From Neoarius graeffei (Eukaryota; Chordata; Actinopteri; Siluriformes; Ariidae): a DNA stretch of 64,000 bases. Shown here one piece after another: positions 52,604-63,465 of the stretch (positions are counted from its first letter, which is position 1; each line of letters begins with the position of its first letter). The notes under the pieces are model-generated. The model saw only the letters and a list, made by a program, of their open reading frames with translations. It had not been told where the DNA came from and made no database searches. The stretch lies in contig NC_083571.1 in assembly GCF_027579695.1 (NCBI RefSeq), positions 72,954,279 through 73,018,278 of the forward strand, written 5' to 3'. A program made the position numbers and the translations under genes.

Positions 52604-55600
52604 GTAACAGAAAGCTTTTGTTCTCTTTATTCTCTGTGTTTATTCTCGGTGTTCATTCTGTGTGTTTATTCTTTGTGTTGTGTCTGACGGTCAGATGACT
52701 GCAGATAAATCGTGTCTCTTCCTTATAGAACTGATTCAGCATTTTTAAGAAAGATTAAATAAAACCCTTTACCAACAACTATAATTTAGTATAAAATCTT
52801 TTTCAGCCCTTATTTCATTTTCAATATCATGATTTTGAATGTGTTCTTGAGAAGTTCAGCAGAAGGAGTTTTATGGTAATCAGGGACTTGGGTCAGATTT
52901 AGTTTAAAAATATCGACATTAAAAAATTTACATGCACAATTTATTATTAATTGCTATGCATGTTTTTCTTTTAGTTTTAGAATATAACGTTTGTTTTGCA
53001 TACGTGTGTTTAAAGAGAACAATCCTGTGCAATTTGTGTGTAAATGTGAACAGTGAACAGAAAATAGGACTGTGAATATCTCACTTCTTTAATTTACAAG
53101 AACTAGACTAAAAATAGATAATTTATTATGACAAGCTTTCTACTCTGTTCTTTAATATGAAGTCCATTCACTATGACATAAATCATTAAACTCCTATCAA
53201 GTGAAGAAACTTAAAAGTACACTATGTAGGATTTAGTGGCATCTAGTGGCGAGATTGCAGATTTGCATCCAACCCTTCCCTTTCCGAGGGCATATTATTA
53301 GAACGTATGATGGCCATCAGGTGCTTGTGCAATAGGTCATAACTTACATGTAATATAGCACGGTGTGTTCCACATTGTACTAGTATTTTATTGCTTGTAA
53401 ATATCATTGAATATGAGTGAATATGTCCAATTTATGCCTGAAGCATGCATCACACACCATATGCTATAAATACCCTGGGTACACAGATTTTATTGATGGA
53501 CCAGCCGCTACTCTGGCTTAGAATATCAACAAGGAATACTTACGGTTCACGTTTTGAGAACAAAATATTAGAAAATTTTGGATTTTATTTGTGTTTGACT
53601 CATGTGGAACTCGCACTGCAACGTGGGAAGAACACAGACCCACAACCCAGATCTCGGTGCAACAAAGTAAGGAATTTGAATGAAACACAAGGAAGGGGGA
53701 ATTTTAGGGAGTGTGAGTGGTGAAATATGTGCAGGCAGCGAAGAGCCCACACCAGCCTAGGGTGAGGTCAAGGAAAAACACACACAAACGCACTCATCAG
53801 CATTACTCAAATTCAATGTGATCGCGTTTGCTACTCACCTCCCTTGGCCTCACTCTCCATTCACAAACAGATGCTTGACCACACCCCCACCTCCACATTC
53901 CCTCACCGACTGTCTCAGGCCAGGGAGCTGTCTGGCCTGCAGCCAACTCCTCCCCCATCCGGGAGAGGAAATATGCCATGGCCATCTGCCCCCTGGCCTG
54001 TTGACCACCTCAAACTTAAAAGGCTGGAGAGCAGATACCATCAAGTGATCCATGCATTGGCATCCTTCATGTGGTGCAGCCACTGGAGCAGGGTGTGATC
54101 TGAGCAGAAAGGGCATCCTAGCCCGTAGTACCGGAGAGTGAGGACTGCCCACTTGATGGCTAGACACATCTTCTCAATGGTGCTGCACTTAGTTTCCCAT
54201 ACTGATGATTCCAGCTGATCTACAGCACCGGGTGTTCCTCCCTCTCCACCACCAGGGACAAAGGGTCCCAGCCCCATGTCTGATGCATCCATGTGCAAAA
54301 TAAAAGGGTGAGAAAAGTCAGGGGAGTGTAACAGCGGTCCACCACACAGTGCAGCCTTTACCTGACTGAAAGCCTGTTGGCTGGGCTTCGTCCACTGGAC
54401 CAGATCTGGCACCCCCTTTTTAGTGAGATCAGTTAGGAGGTTGGTGACGTCTGAATAGTTGGGCATAAACCTGCAATAATAGCCAGCCAGCCACAGAAAC
54501 TGTCTCACCTCCTTTATGGTCTTGGGTCTCAGGCAGGTCGCAATCATTGCAGTCTTGTCAATTTGGGGATGCACCTGCTCATGATCCAAGTGGAAGCCCA
54601 GATACCATACTTTCACCTGCCCAATTGCACACTTATTTGGGTTTGCCATGAGCCCCAAACATCTCAATGACTTCAGAACAGCCCTCAGATGTTGTATGTA
54701 CCACTGTTAATCATTACTACATGCAATAATATCATTAAGATACGGCCTCAGCTTAGGCAGTATGTGGGCGGAGCACTCTGTCTATGAGCCATTGGAATAT
54801 TGCAGGGGCCCTAAATAGCCTGAATGAAAGGGTGACAAATTGGTGCAAAACAAACAGGGTGGAAAGGGTCATTTTTCATGGAATAATGGCTTCAGGGTGC
54901 TCTGCCAGTATCCCTTCATCAGATCTAGTGTTGAATAAAATCAAGGCACATCTAACCGATCAAGCAGCTGGTCAGTGGGAAGCATTGAGTACAAATTGAA
55001 TTTACACACCATGTTGACTTTTCTAAAATCTTCACAGAACCGCATCAACCAGTCAGTTTTGGGGACCAAAACCACTGGGCTGCTCCAATCACTGTGCAAC
55101 TCCTTGATTATCCCTATATCAGGCATAGCTTTAAGTTCATCATAAACTATAGTTTTCTTGTGCTCAGGTAAGCGATAGGGGCAGCTGTGCACCACCACCC
55201 CAGGGCCATCTCAGTGTGATGTTCTGTGTGGTGTGTATGACTGGGGAGAGGTGAGAACATGTTGGAAAATTCAGCCTGCAACTTGGCAACCTTTGAGAGT
55301 TGGGACAGTGAGAGGTAGTCTCCACAGGGACCCGGGGTAGATTGGGAGGCTACTTTTGGTCTTACCTCCGGTCCTAGCTCCTCTCTCTCAGGGACTACTG
55401 TTGCTAATGCCACGGGAATCCCCTCATTCCATAATATGAGCAGATTAAGGTGGTATATCTGCCACACCCCACCTCTATCCATTTATTTCACCTCATAGTC
55501 GATGTACCCAACTAGCCGTGTGATCTCAAAGGGCCCTTGCCACTTGGCAAATAATTTTGAGCTTGATGTGATAAAGCAAGCATTTTATCTCCTGGTGTGA

Positions 55601-56499
55601 ATTCCCATAGGTGTGCACCCCTATTATACAACGTGGATTTACATTCTTGTACTGGTCACATTTTCTCCTGAGTTATGTGACTAAGTGTGTTGAGTTTTGC
55701 CCACAGGTCAAGAAGGTGTTGAATTTTGTTTTTACTATTGGAAGATCCCTCGTCCCTATTTTCCCTGATGATGTCCAGGGAAGTAATTTTTTCTCAAATT
55801 CAGTTTTCAGTGCGAGTAGTCTCTTCCTGTGTCTGAGTGTCCAGCATCATTTGATACAGCTCATCCTTAATAATTGAAAAATACAAATGGGGTGAGTGCA
55901 ATGTGAGGCTGGAGGGTTTGACCATCGATTACTCACACTTGGTCAAAAATGTGTGTCAGAGTCTCATTGTGCAACTCCTCCAGTGGAGGATCCCTGAGGG
56001 GAAACCCCTCCCTGCCTTCTGTGTCCCCCTGACATGGAGCTGACATAGATGGCCCTGGAACTACCTCCCCAGCTAATGCTGCATACGTCCCACACTGGGT
56101 CTGTCTACCACTCCTGCCATCTGCAAATAGTTTCTTCATGAGCAGATGGGTGAGGTGGGGACTAACCACCACCTCTACACTATGATTTCCTCACTGAAAT
56201 TGGATTCTGACAGACACCAGAAGGAATTCATGAATATCCCCGTGCACACACTGCACATTCACCACATGTGCTGTACCCAGTGCTTCACCTTGAATCAGGC
56301 TTTGCTGGATGGAGGTCTGGTTACAGCCTGAATCCACCAGTGCATGGTAAGTACCCCTTGGATACTCACTGGTATGCAGTACGTCCATAATTAATCAGGG
56401 GCATTCTGCGGTGCATCAGGGATCCAGGCCACTACCCCCACCTCCATCACATGGCCCTGATCATGGAAGTGTACAGGCTCCCTGCAGCGCCAACACACC

Positions 56500-56546
<47 letters not shown>

Positions 56547-58118
56547 AAGGGGTGAGGTGCCTGCCTGCTGCCGGAAATGCCACCAGATGGTCCTCAGCCA
56601 AGTAAATCTCATCTTTCGGCAATGGTGGGCGGTGGCACTGGACCCACTCCACCATTTCCCCTGGCAACCAGGTGATGAACTGCTCCAGCACAATCCTGTT
56701 GATGATTCCCTCGACATTGCAATCTTTTGCCATCAACCAATGCTGGAAGGTGTCGTGGAGATGCTGGGTGAATGTGAATGGTTGGCCAACCCCCTCCATG
56801 TTCAGTGTGTGGAACCACTGATGGTGTTACTGCTCTGGGATGCAGCCGACAAGCTGCAAGCCATTTCAGGTTTGACTGATTTCAGGTCAGTGTGATCCAG
56901 TATGTTGTCGGTGGGCAGTTGCTGTGCCACGAGCTGGGCCTCTCCAGACATGAATGGCAGCAACCAAACTGCCCGCTGCTCTTTTGGCCATCCCCACACC
57001 TTGGCAGCTTGCTCAGAGTTCCAAGAAGACTAATGGATTGTCTTGAGGCCCCATCTGGGTGAGGGTGATGCACACATGCAAAAAGATCTATGCTAGATCT
57101 CCCTCTCCCACTGGACTCTTTCTCTCCACTTTTTTAAGCCCTCGGTCATCACTGGAAAAGAGGAAACACATACACACACATTAGTGTTACTCAAATTCAG
57201 GTGTGATCACTTTTGCCACTCACCTCCCTTGGCCTTGCTCTCCGTTCACAGTCAGATACTTGAAAACGCCCCCACCTTCACAGGTTCATTCTAAGCTTAG
57301 AAAATATAGCAATTCACAGTTACATGTAATATACACTAAAGAAAACATACTTGTGCATACTATATTCCATTTCTGTTAATTGATCCCCCGAAATCATATA
57401 TAGTTGCTCTTTAAATAATGTTTGTGGTCCAGTGGCTTCTTTCACACACAAAATGTGTTCACTTCTTCTTCTGTTAACAGGTCTACCACTGAGATGGGTT
57501 TTACTGTTTCTTTTTCCAAATCTCAGCCATCAGACTTCTTCTGGTCAGTGTGATTATTCATTACTTAAAGGTTGAGCTCAAGTTACTAAAACAGTGCACT
57601 TAGAATTTAACTAACTTTTAAAAATTCCAACACAGACTCTTTGATCTGTTCTGATCAAGGCTCATAAGGCTGATTTTAACTGACATGTTGCTGATTTATG
57701 GTCCAAACGCTCCTCCAGGGACATTTTCAGTGACGGTTCAGTCTCCAGTCTCAGCGCTGCTTGGTTCCTCTGTGTCTCTGCACTGTGCTCTTGCAAATAA
57801 CATGGATGCTCGACACCTGGAAGTGCACTGGTATCGTCCCAAAATGTCTGACACCCCAGCCCTACTCTACAAGAACACACAGATCCAAAAGAGTCCTGTA
57901 GATGTTCAGTACCAGGGCAGAGTATCCCTGTCAGGAGAACTGGACAAAGGAGATGTCTCTCTGAAAATGGAGAAACTGATGCTAGCAGATAGAGGAGACT
58001 ATGTGTGTCATGTGGGCAGTGAGAACTGGTTTGATGAGGCCACGTTGTCCCTCAGCTTAAGAGGTAACGCTTAGTACATTTAATTTTACAAATGAAAAGT
58101 TTGTGGTGGTGATTCTAA

Positions 58119-58153
<35 letters not shown>

Positions 58154-61100
58154 GGTGGGATCCACTCCTGTTCTCTCCATAAATGAAGCAGGAGGAGGGA
58201 AAATGAACGTCAGCTGTCAGTCACATGGTTGGCTACCTGAGCCGTCAATCATCTGGACAGATAAAGATGGGAGAGATCTGAAACATCTCAGCAAAAACAA
58301 GTTCACCAAGAGTAAGATCTACTCACGTATATTTACATTAAAGAACTGAATAAATAGCCTGGCAAACCAGACCAAATGTGAATATTCGCTAGGCAAAAAA
58401 TATTTTTGGCCGCTAGGCGGTTGGGTCTAGTTTACTAGGCTACCGAATAAAAGGAAAAGAAACCAAAATTCTCACTTTTTATTATTCTCAGATTCTGAAG
58501 GGGTTGTAGATGTGACCTCATGGCTGATTGTGTCTCCCTCGGAGTCTATGTGGATCTCCTGCTCTGTGGGTTTGTCTGATCAGGAGAGAAAAGACAGCAG
58601 AATAACATTATACATCCCTCTGTGTGTCACAGGTAATTCACACTGAAAAAAGTATAATTTATGGAAGGACATGTTGACATGGTGGAACATGGTGTTTGTG
58701 TGTATGTGTGCAGAGTCGGTGAATGGATATGCCATTGGGATTCCCGTTCTTCTGCTGCTGTGTGCCGCCGGAATTGCAGTGTTTTGCATGTTACATAAAA
58801 AAGGTATGATACAAAAATTGACTTACTATATGAACCAGGAGAATGAACATATAATCCAACAAATGTAACTCTAACAAAAAGTCAGGCTGATGGAAACATG
58901 CTTGTATATGAGAACATTATGAAGTGTAACAGTACTGGGTCCTGATGGCGTATGACTAAGGACTGAAACAGTCCAATAGACCAAAGAGGGAGTCTTGTAA
59001 AACTTTAATTCTGCCATTTCTGTAGTTTGAAGAGAGAACACCTGAAAGATGAGGACTGGAGCAGGTCTTTAGCAGATCTTTAGCAGGTCCAATACAGCAC
59101 AGTTTTCTCTCTGTTGTAGGTCTGATTCTCTCTAAGAGAAAAAGGACAGAAAATAGAGGAGGTAGGTGCTGGGGTAAAATTCATTTAATTAATAAAACCC
59201 TGCTAAATGAGTGATAATAGCAGCAGTTTTATTCACAGATAAAACATCAGGAGCTCCGTCAGAAAGAGAGCCTCTGAACAAGATCCCTGTGGAGAATCAG
59301 GATCAGAATGACGCTCCATTCATGAATACAGTTCCTGATGATGTGGTTGTAGGTTGGTCACATCCCCTCATTTATACACACAATACACATCTATCACACG
59401 CCTGATGAACAGTTTAGCATCTAATTATGTTTTCATCTCAGAAAATATTTAAGGCCTGTTACTGAAACATTGTATTTTTTTCTGCAAATAGATATCGATC
59501 AAAATTCTGAGCAAAAGGCAGAAATACCACCAACTTTAACTCCAACTAACGGTGTGTTTTAAAGCAGTTTAATGAACCTCTAACACACAAAATTTATAAC
59601 CATTAAAGCTGCTTCGGTTGTGTATTTGAGGGAACCTTAAAGGTTCTGTTTAAAATTATTCAATAAACCCTTAAGGAACCCCAGCAAAAGTGTTTTGTAT
59701 TTGAGGGTTTAATTTATAATAACTGTGTATTGGTTTTAAAGAATTCAAATTAAATGGCACGACTTCTTGCATTTTTCTGATGATACACAAAATCAGTGCA
59801 ATTTTAATCCTAGAAAAGCTTTATATCTGTTTCTATTATGTTTCTATAATGTGTTTTGTGCGAGCAGATCTCAATCAGCAGAAATCATCTGAACAGCAGA
59901 ATCCTGAGGCAGTGAAAGAAAAAACACAACTTAGAGGCAAATATACATTAGTGTAGATTAATGGAGTTACAGCACAACAGTGCACCTCAGAATACTGATG
60001 TTTTCCCACCCTAATTCCAAAAGATTTGGGACGCTGTGTAAAACTTAAATAAAAACAGAATGTAATGATTTGCAAATTATTTTCCACGTGTATACATTCA
60101 CTAAAATTTGATATAAAAACAATATATTTAATGTTCTAACTGAAACTTTATTGTTTCTTTTAAATATACACTCACTCTGAATTTGATTCCTGCAACATGT
60201 TCCAAAAAAGTTGAGACAGGGACGCGTTTTCCACGGTGTTACATCACCTTTTCTTTTAACAATACTCAGTAAGCATTTGGGAATTGAGGAAATGCACTGT
60301 TGAAGTTTTGAAACTGAAATTATTTCACATTCTTGCTTGATATGTGACTGAATTTGCTCAACAGTCCAGGGTCTCCATTATCATACTTTGTACATCATAA
60401 TATACCACACAATTTCATTTGGAAGTAAGCAGGCAGGTCAGTTTAGCACCTGCACTCTTTTTTTTACTACAGAGCCATGCTGTTGTAACATGTGCAGAAT
60501 GTGGCTTGGCATTGTCTTGCTGGAATAAACAGGGATGTCCCTGACAAAGACATCATCTGGATGTAGCATGTTGCTAAAAAAACATGGCTGTACCTTTCAG
60601 CATTAAGGAAGCCTTCACAAATGTACAAGTTACGCCTGCCATGGACACTAACACACCCGCATACCATCACAGATTGTCTGTGAGATTAGATTACCAGGGA
60701 ATCATAATTTGAACCAGTGTAGACTTACTATTGTCAATACACCGATAAGTTTATGTACCGGGTTCAGAGCAGTTAGTTTGAGTACAGTGAGAAGCATTAA
60801 AAAAAAGACACAGACGTGATCAGAAACTGGAACGTGTAAAATCGATGAAACATCAGTGTCAGTACTCTTAGTTTCTTCAGACTGATCAAGTTTTTTGATG
60901 TTAATCGACTAGCAGCTTTTGCAAAATAAGTTTGCATGTGACATTATAGTGTTTGGTCGAGTGTTGATTATAACAGGAATGATTGTGAGGTTCTCTGAAT
61001 TGTTGCAAGAATTGTTGTGACTGAAGGAGGAGCTGGTAATACAAATAGGAGATAAAGAGGTCACTGGGATAACTCTCAGCAGAATCATCAGAATCGTGGG

Positions 61101-63260
61101 AGTTCAGTCACTTCGTAGAGCTGTTCAACACTGAATATAAATATATTGTCTGCTACAACTTGAGCGCCTCGATTACTTGGGTGAAAACTCAGTCATTCCT
61201 GAAGAAAGAGGTACGATTCCAGAAAAGATTAAAATTGTCAATAAAACTAGATTGGATGAAGGGCAAGTCAACTGGAGGCAATTATGCAGGCTCAGAGTGC
61301 AGCTAAAACACACAGATCCTCTTCCATGGGGTGGAATTGGACCGGAGATTAAAAAAAAAGTTTTTCTACAGGATTGGAAAAGGCTAAAAAAAATACTTAG
61401 ATGAGATTAATTTAGGTCAGATTCCTGTTTTATAATCTCATGGTCACGGATGTCGTTACACCTTCCCTGCTAAATGAGTGATAATAACAGCAGATTTATT
61501 TACAGATAAAACATCAGGAGCTCCGTCAGAAAGAGAGCCTCTGAACAAGATCCCTGTGGAGAATCAGGATCAGAATGACGCTCCATCCATGAATACAGTT
61601 CCTGACGATGTGGTTGGAGGTTGGTCACATCTCATTTATACACACACAATACACATCTATCACACACGTGATGAACAGTTAAGCATCTAATTATGTTTTC
61701 ATCTCAGAAAATATTTAAAGCCTGTTCCTGAAACACTGTTTTTTCTTTTTTCTGCAAATAGATATCGATCAAAATTCTGAGCAAAAGGCAGAAATACCAT
61801 CAACTTCAACTCCAAGTAATTGTGTTTTTAAAGCAGTTTAATGAACCTCTAATGCTTTCACAAAATTTATAACCATTCAAGGTGCTTCAGTTGTGTATCT
61901 GGGGGAACCTTAAAGGTTCTGTGAAAATTTTTTCAACAGATTTTCCAAGTAAAACTCTTTCAGAAAGCAAAGTACCTTTAATTACTCGATAAACCCTTAA
62001 GGAACCCCAGCAGAAGCTTTTTGTATTCAAGCGTTTATTATAACCGTGTATTGGTTTTAAAGAATTCAAATTAAATGGCACAAGTTCTTGCATCTCTTCT
62101 AATAAGACACCAAATCAGGACAATTTTAATCCTAGAAAAGCTTTAAATCTGTTTCTATTTATTTTTTTCTATAATGTGTTTTGTGAGAGCAGATCTCAGT
62201 CAGCAGAAATCTGAACAGCAGAATCCTGAGGCAGTGAAAGAAAAACCACAACTTACAGGTAAATATACATTAGTGTAGTTTAGTGGAGTCACAGCACAAC
62301 AGTGCACCTCAGAATACTGATGTTTTCCCACCCTAATTCCAAAAAAGTTGGGACACTGTAAAAAAATAAAACAGAATGTCATGATTTACAAATCCTTTTC
62401 AATCTATATTCAGTTGAATCCCAGACTGTTGAGCAACTGAAGTAATGTATCAAACAAGAATGGGAAAGAATTTCATTTTCAAAACTTCAACAATTTGCAT
62501 CCTCATTTCACAAACGCTTAGTGATGTTGTTAAAAGAAAAGGTGAAGTAACACAGTGGTAAACATGTCCCTGTACCAACTGTTTTGGAACTTGTTGCAGG
62601 AATCAAATTCAGAATGAGTGTATATTTACAAAAAACAATAAAGTTTATCACTTTGAACATTAAATATCTTGTCTTTGTATTCAACTGAATATACTGTAGG
62701 TTGAAACAGATTTTCTAAAACATTGCATTGGTTTTATTTACATTTTACACAGCGTCCCAACTTTTTTGGAATCCGGGTCTATTTTTAATGTTTTGAAATT
62801 TAGAAACTGGCAGATAACCCTGTATGTCTTGGTTTTTAGTTGAAATGTTCCAAATATCTATTTGTTTTAGAAATAAATTTACACAGCACACAGGTATCAA
62901 CTTCATTATTTAACTTCAGTGTATTCGAACTTCTTAACTGCTCCTGTTTGCTGGCCCTCACGCCTACTTTTCATTAAACAGAACATCTGCTAACAATTTA
63001 ATACCAATACACTGATAGTCAGTTCTGTTGAAATCCAGAATCCAGAGGAGATCAGAGAGACTCCAGCTCCTTCGCTCCAGTGTGCTCCACTGCTTGTTCA
63101 GCCACTGAGGAACCAAATTCCACTGCCTCCATCTCAAATCCCAAACCTGCTGCCACCATGTCAGACAGCGAACCTTCTACCATCACCTCAAATCCTACAC
63201 CTGTCCAAGATGCAGTAGACAATTTAACCATAATGTTCACTGGGCTGGAATCAAATCCAG
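52594..63260 (+). CDS. Gene 2: butyrophilin-like Ig receptor paralogue, 3' end outside the window
   Basis: Exons in the window are a candidate exon 1 (52594 or 47942), signal peptide (57482-57544), V-set (57719-58063), C-type halves (58153-58311, 58492-58632), transmembrane (58714-58803), juxtamembrane (59120-59161), one shortened tail unit (exons 59239-59352, about 59492-59551, 59868-59936), a terminal unit (61506-61619, 61762-61815, 62193-62258) and the Ser/Thr/Pro-rich exon (63039-63260). All are phase 1. The 27-nt and B30.2 exons should follow beyond the right edge. Function as for gene 1: a membrane immune-type receptor. The tail would be about 220 residues shorter than in gene 1. Confidence 0.78.
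53763..53897 (-). repeat. 3' LTR of the minus-strand gypsy element
   Basis: Minus-strand start TGTGGAGGTGGGGGTGTGG. It pairs with 57153-57282. Boundaries are by alignment of the two copies. Confidence 0.65.
53900..55482 (-). pseudogene. Gypsy RT and RNase H remnant
   Basis: Minus-strand pieces: RT N-terminal segment with [11 protein letters not shown] and FCEDFRKVN (54941-55198), a gap region with stops (54670-54940) where the catalytic box should be, then [28 protein letters not shown] and [20 protein letters not shown], and RNase H ([26 protein letters not shown]) at 54041-54667. The end of RNase H with a decayed ADFLSR-type motif is at 53900-54040. Not functional. Confidence 0.82.
55933..56388 (-). 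pseudogene. Gypsy aspartic protease remnant
   Basis: The minus-strand reading contains [19 protein letters not shown], the retropepsin active site as DSG, followed by a flap-like region and a frame change. It lies between gag and RT as expected. Confidence 0.75.
56391..57073 (-). pseudogene. SCAN-like gag remnant
   Basis: In the minus-strand frame at 56461-56799 the segment [20 protein letters not shown] followed by [18 protein letters not shown] matches the SCAN consensus (LEQF, LP, W, E-A/I, L-x-E). Upstream is a capsid-like region in other frames. A (TC/GA)n expansion (56510-56540) separates it from a zinc knuckle CWRC-X4-H whose final cysteine is lost. SCAN domains in vertebrate zinc-finger proteins are thought to come from such gag genes. 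Confidence 0.78.
56509..56540. repeat. (GA)n microsatellite in gag
   Basis: A run of about 16 GA units lies between the SCAN-like region and the zinc knuckle. Confidence 0.95.
57153..57282 (-). repeat. 5' LTR of the minus-strand gypsy element
   Basis: Minus-strand start TGTGAAGGTGGGGGCG; pairs with 53763-53897. The two copies differ at many positions, so the insertion is old. Confidence 0.65.
57482..57544 (+). CDS. Gene 2 exon 2: signal peptide
   Basis: The exon is 63 nt, [20 protein letters not shown], after TGTTAACAG and before GTCAGTG. It differs from gene 1 by Ser to Pro and Ser to Asn changes. Confidence 0.8.
57719..58063 (+). CDS. Gene 2 exon 3: Ig V-set domain
   Basis: The exon is 345 nt. 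It has SLHCAL, VHWYRPK and DRGDYVCHV in the same positions as gene 1. Most differences from gene 1 lie around the CDR3-like end (GSENWFDE against SSDDWYDK). Confidence 0.9.
58121..58150 (+). repeat. (TC)n acceptor tract
   Basis: A 30-base TC run before the C-domain acceptor, four bases shorter than in gene 1. Confidence 0.95.
58153..58311 (+). CDS. Gene 2 exon 4: C-type Ig domain, first half
   Basis: The exon is 159 nt, with [10 protein letters not shown] and [11 protein letters not shown], and donor AAGA|GTAAGA. It is nearly identical to gene 1, with the same intron position. Confidence 0.88.
58355..58442 (+). mobile_element. 88-bp palindromic MITE
   Basis: The ends are TAGCCTGGCAAACCAGAC and the complement of TAGCCTAGTAAACTAGAC. 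It is flanked by GAATAAA on both sides and absent from the gene 1 intron. An inverse copy is at 25573-25665. Confidence 0.82.
58492..58632 (+). CDS. Gene 2 exon 5: C-type Ig domain, second half
   Basis: The exon is 141 nt, one codon longer than in gene 1. It reads [20 protein letters not shown], then [16 protein letters not shown]. Confidence 0.88.
58714..58803 (+). CDS. Gene 2 exon 6: transmembrane segment
   Basis: The exon is 90 nt and encodes [20 protein letters not shown] followed by HKK; one Ala to Gly change from gene 1. Confidence 0.9.
59120..59161 (+). CDS. Gene 2 exon 7: basic juxtamembrane mini-exon
   Basis: The exon is 42 nt, [14 protein letters not shown]. Confidence 0.8.
59200..61466 (+). 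repeat. Gene 2 tail exon array, unit 1 (2267 bp, shortened)
   Basis: Exons are 59239-59352 (DKTSG, with Ser to Phe), the DIDQN exon from 59492, and 59868-59936 (DLNQQ, ending KTQLR). The unit is 604 bp shorter than 2871 because the sequence jumps from the end of the DIDQN exon to the intron before DLNQQ, removing DLSQQ and the normal donor. A GTGTGT at 59552 could serve as a donor in the right phase (60-nt exon). The DLNQQ donor is GC instead of GT. The Tc1 relic is at about 60009-60690. Confidence 0.8.
61467..62330 (+). repeat. Gene 2 tail exon array, terminal unit
   Basis: Exons are 61506-61619 (DKTSG ending VVG), 61762-61815 (DIDQN with AEIPS) and 62193-62258 (DLSQQ, one codon shorter). 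It matches terminal unit 4 of gene 1 in its markers. Confidence 0.85.
62331..62779. mobile_element. Tc1/mariner-type MITE, complete (449 bp)
   Basis: Orthologous in position and length to 29961-30409 in gene 1. Confidence 0.85.
63039..63260 (+). CDS. Gene 2 Ser/Thr/Pro-rich cytoplasmic exon
   Basis: The exon is 222 nt, as in gene 1, with [20 protein letters not shown]. The upstream 63008-63020 is the empty site of the RTE-like LINE. The remaining exons lie beyond 64000. Confidence 0.75.
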
Positions 63261-63465
63261 GTAAATGAGGTGTTCAGCTGATTCCTAAACCTCTGACACT
63301 GAAATATCAGAATATAATGCACTCAGAGAAAATGTACAACCCTTAAAGGTTCTCCAGTTGTTCCTCTGGAGGAACTGTTCAAGATTCTATTTCAAAATTA
63401 AGAATCCTTAAGGAACCTCTGAAGAATCCTTTTATTTCTAAGAGTGTAGGTTGTATTCAGGTATT

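Larger units (their letters stand above)
53763..57282 (-). mobile_element. Dead Ty3/gypsy element with SCAN-like gag (Gmr1-like)
   Basis: Short direct repeats of about 130 bp at 53763-53897 and 57153-57282 share CACCTCCCTTGGCC and ATTACTCAAATTCA-type blocks and appear to be LTRs. On the minus strand, gag, protease, RT and RNase H follow in order. No integrase is visible. There are many stops. A SCAN-related gag is known from Gmr1-like elements, which supports that assignment. Confidence 0.75.
53212..57414. mobile_element. Possible MITE enclosing the minus-strand gypsy element
   Basis: Left AAGTACACTATGTAGGATTT and, at the right, the complement of a similar sequence (ATCATATATAGTTGCTCTTT) look like imperfect inverted tips of a common fish MITE. 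Gene 1 lacks the whole stretch at the matching point near 12845. Boundaries are approximate. Confidence 0.45.
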
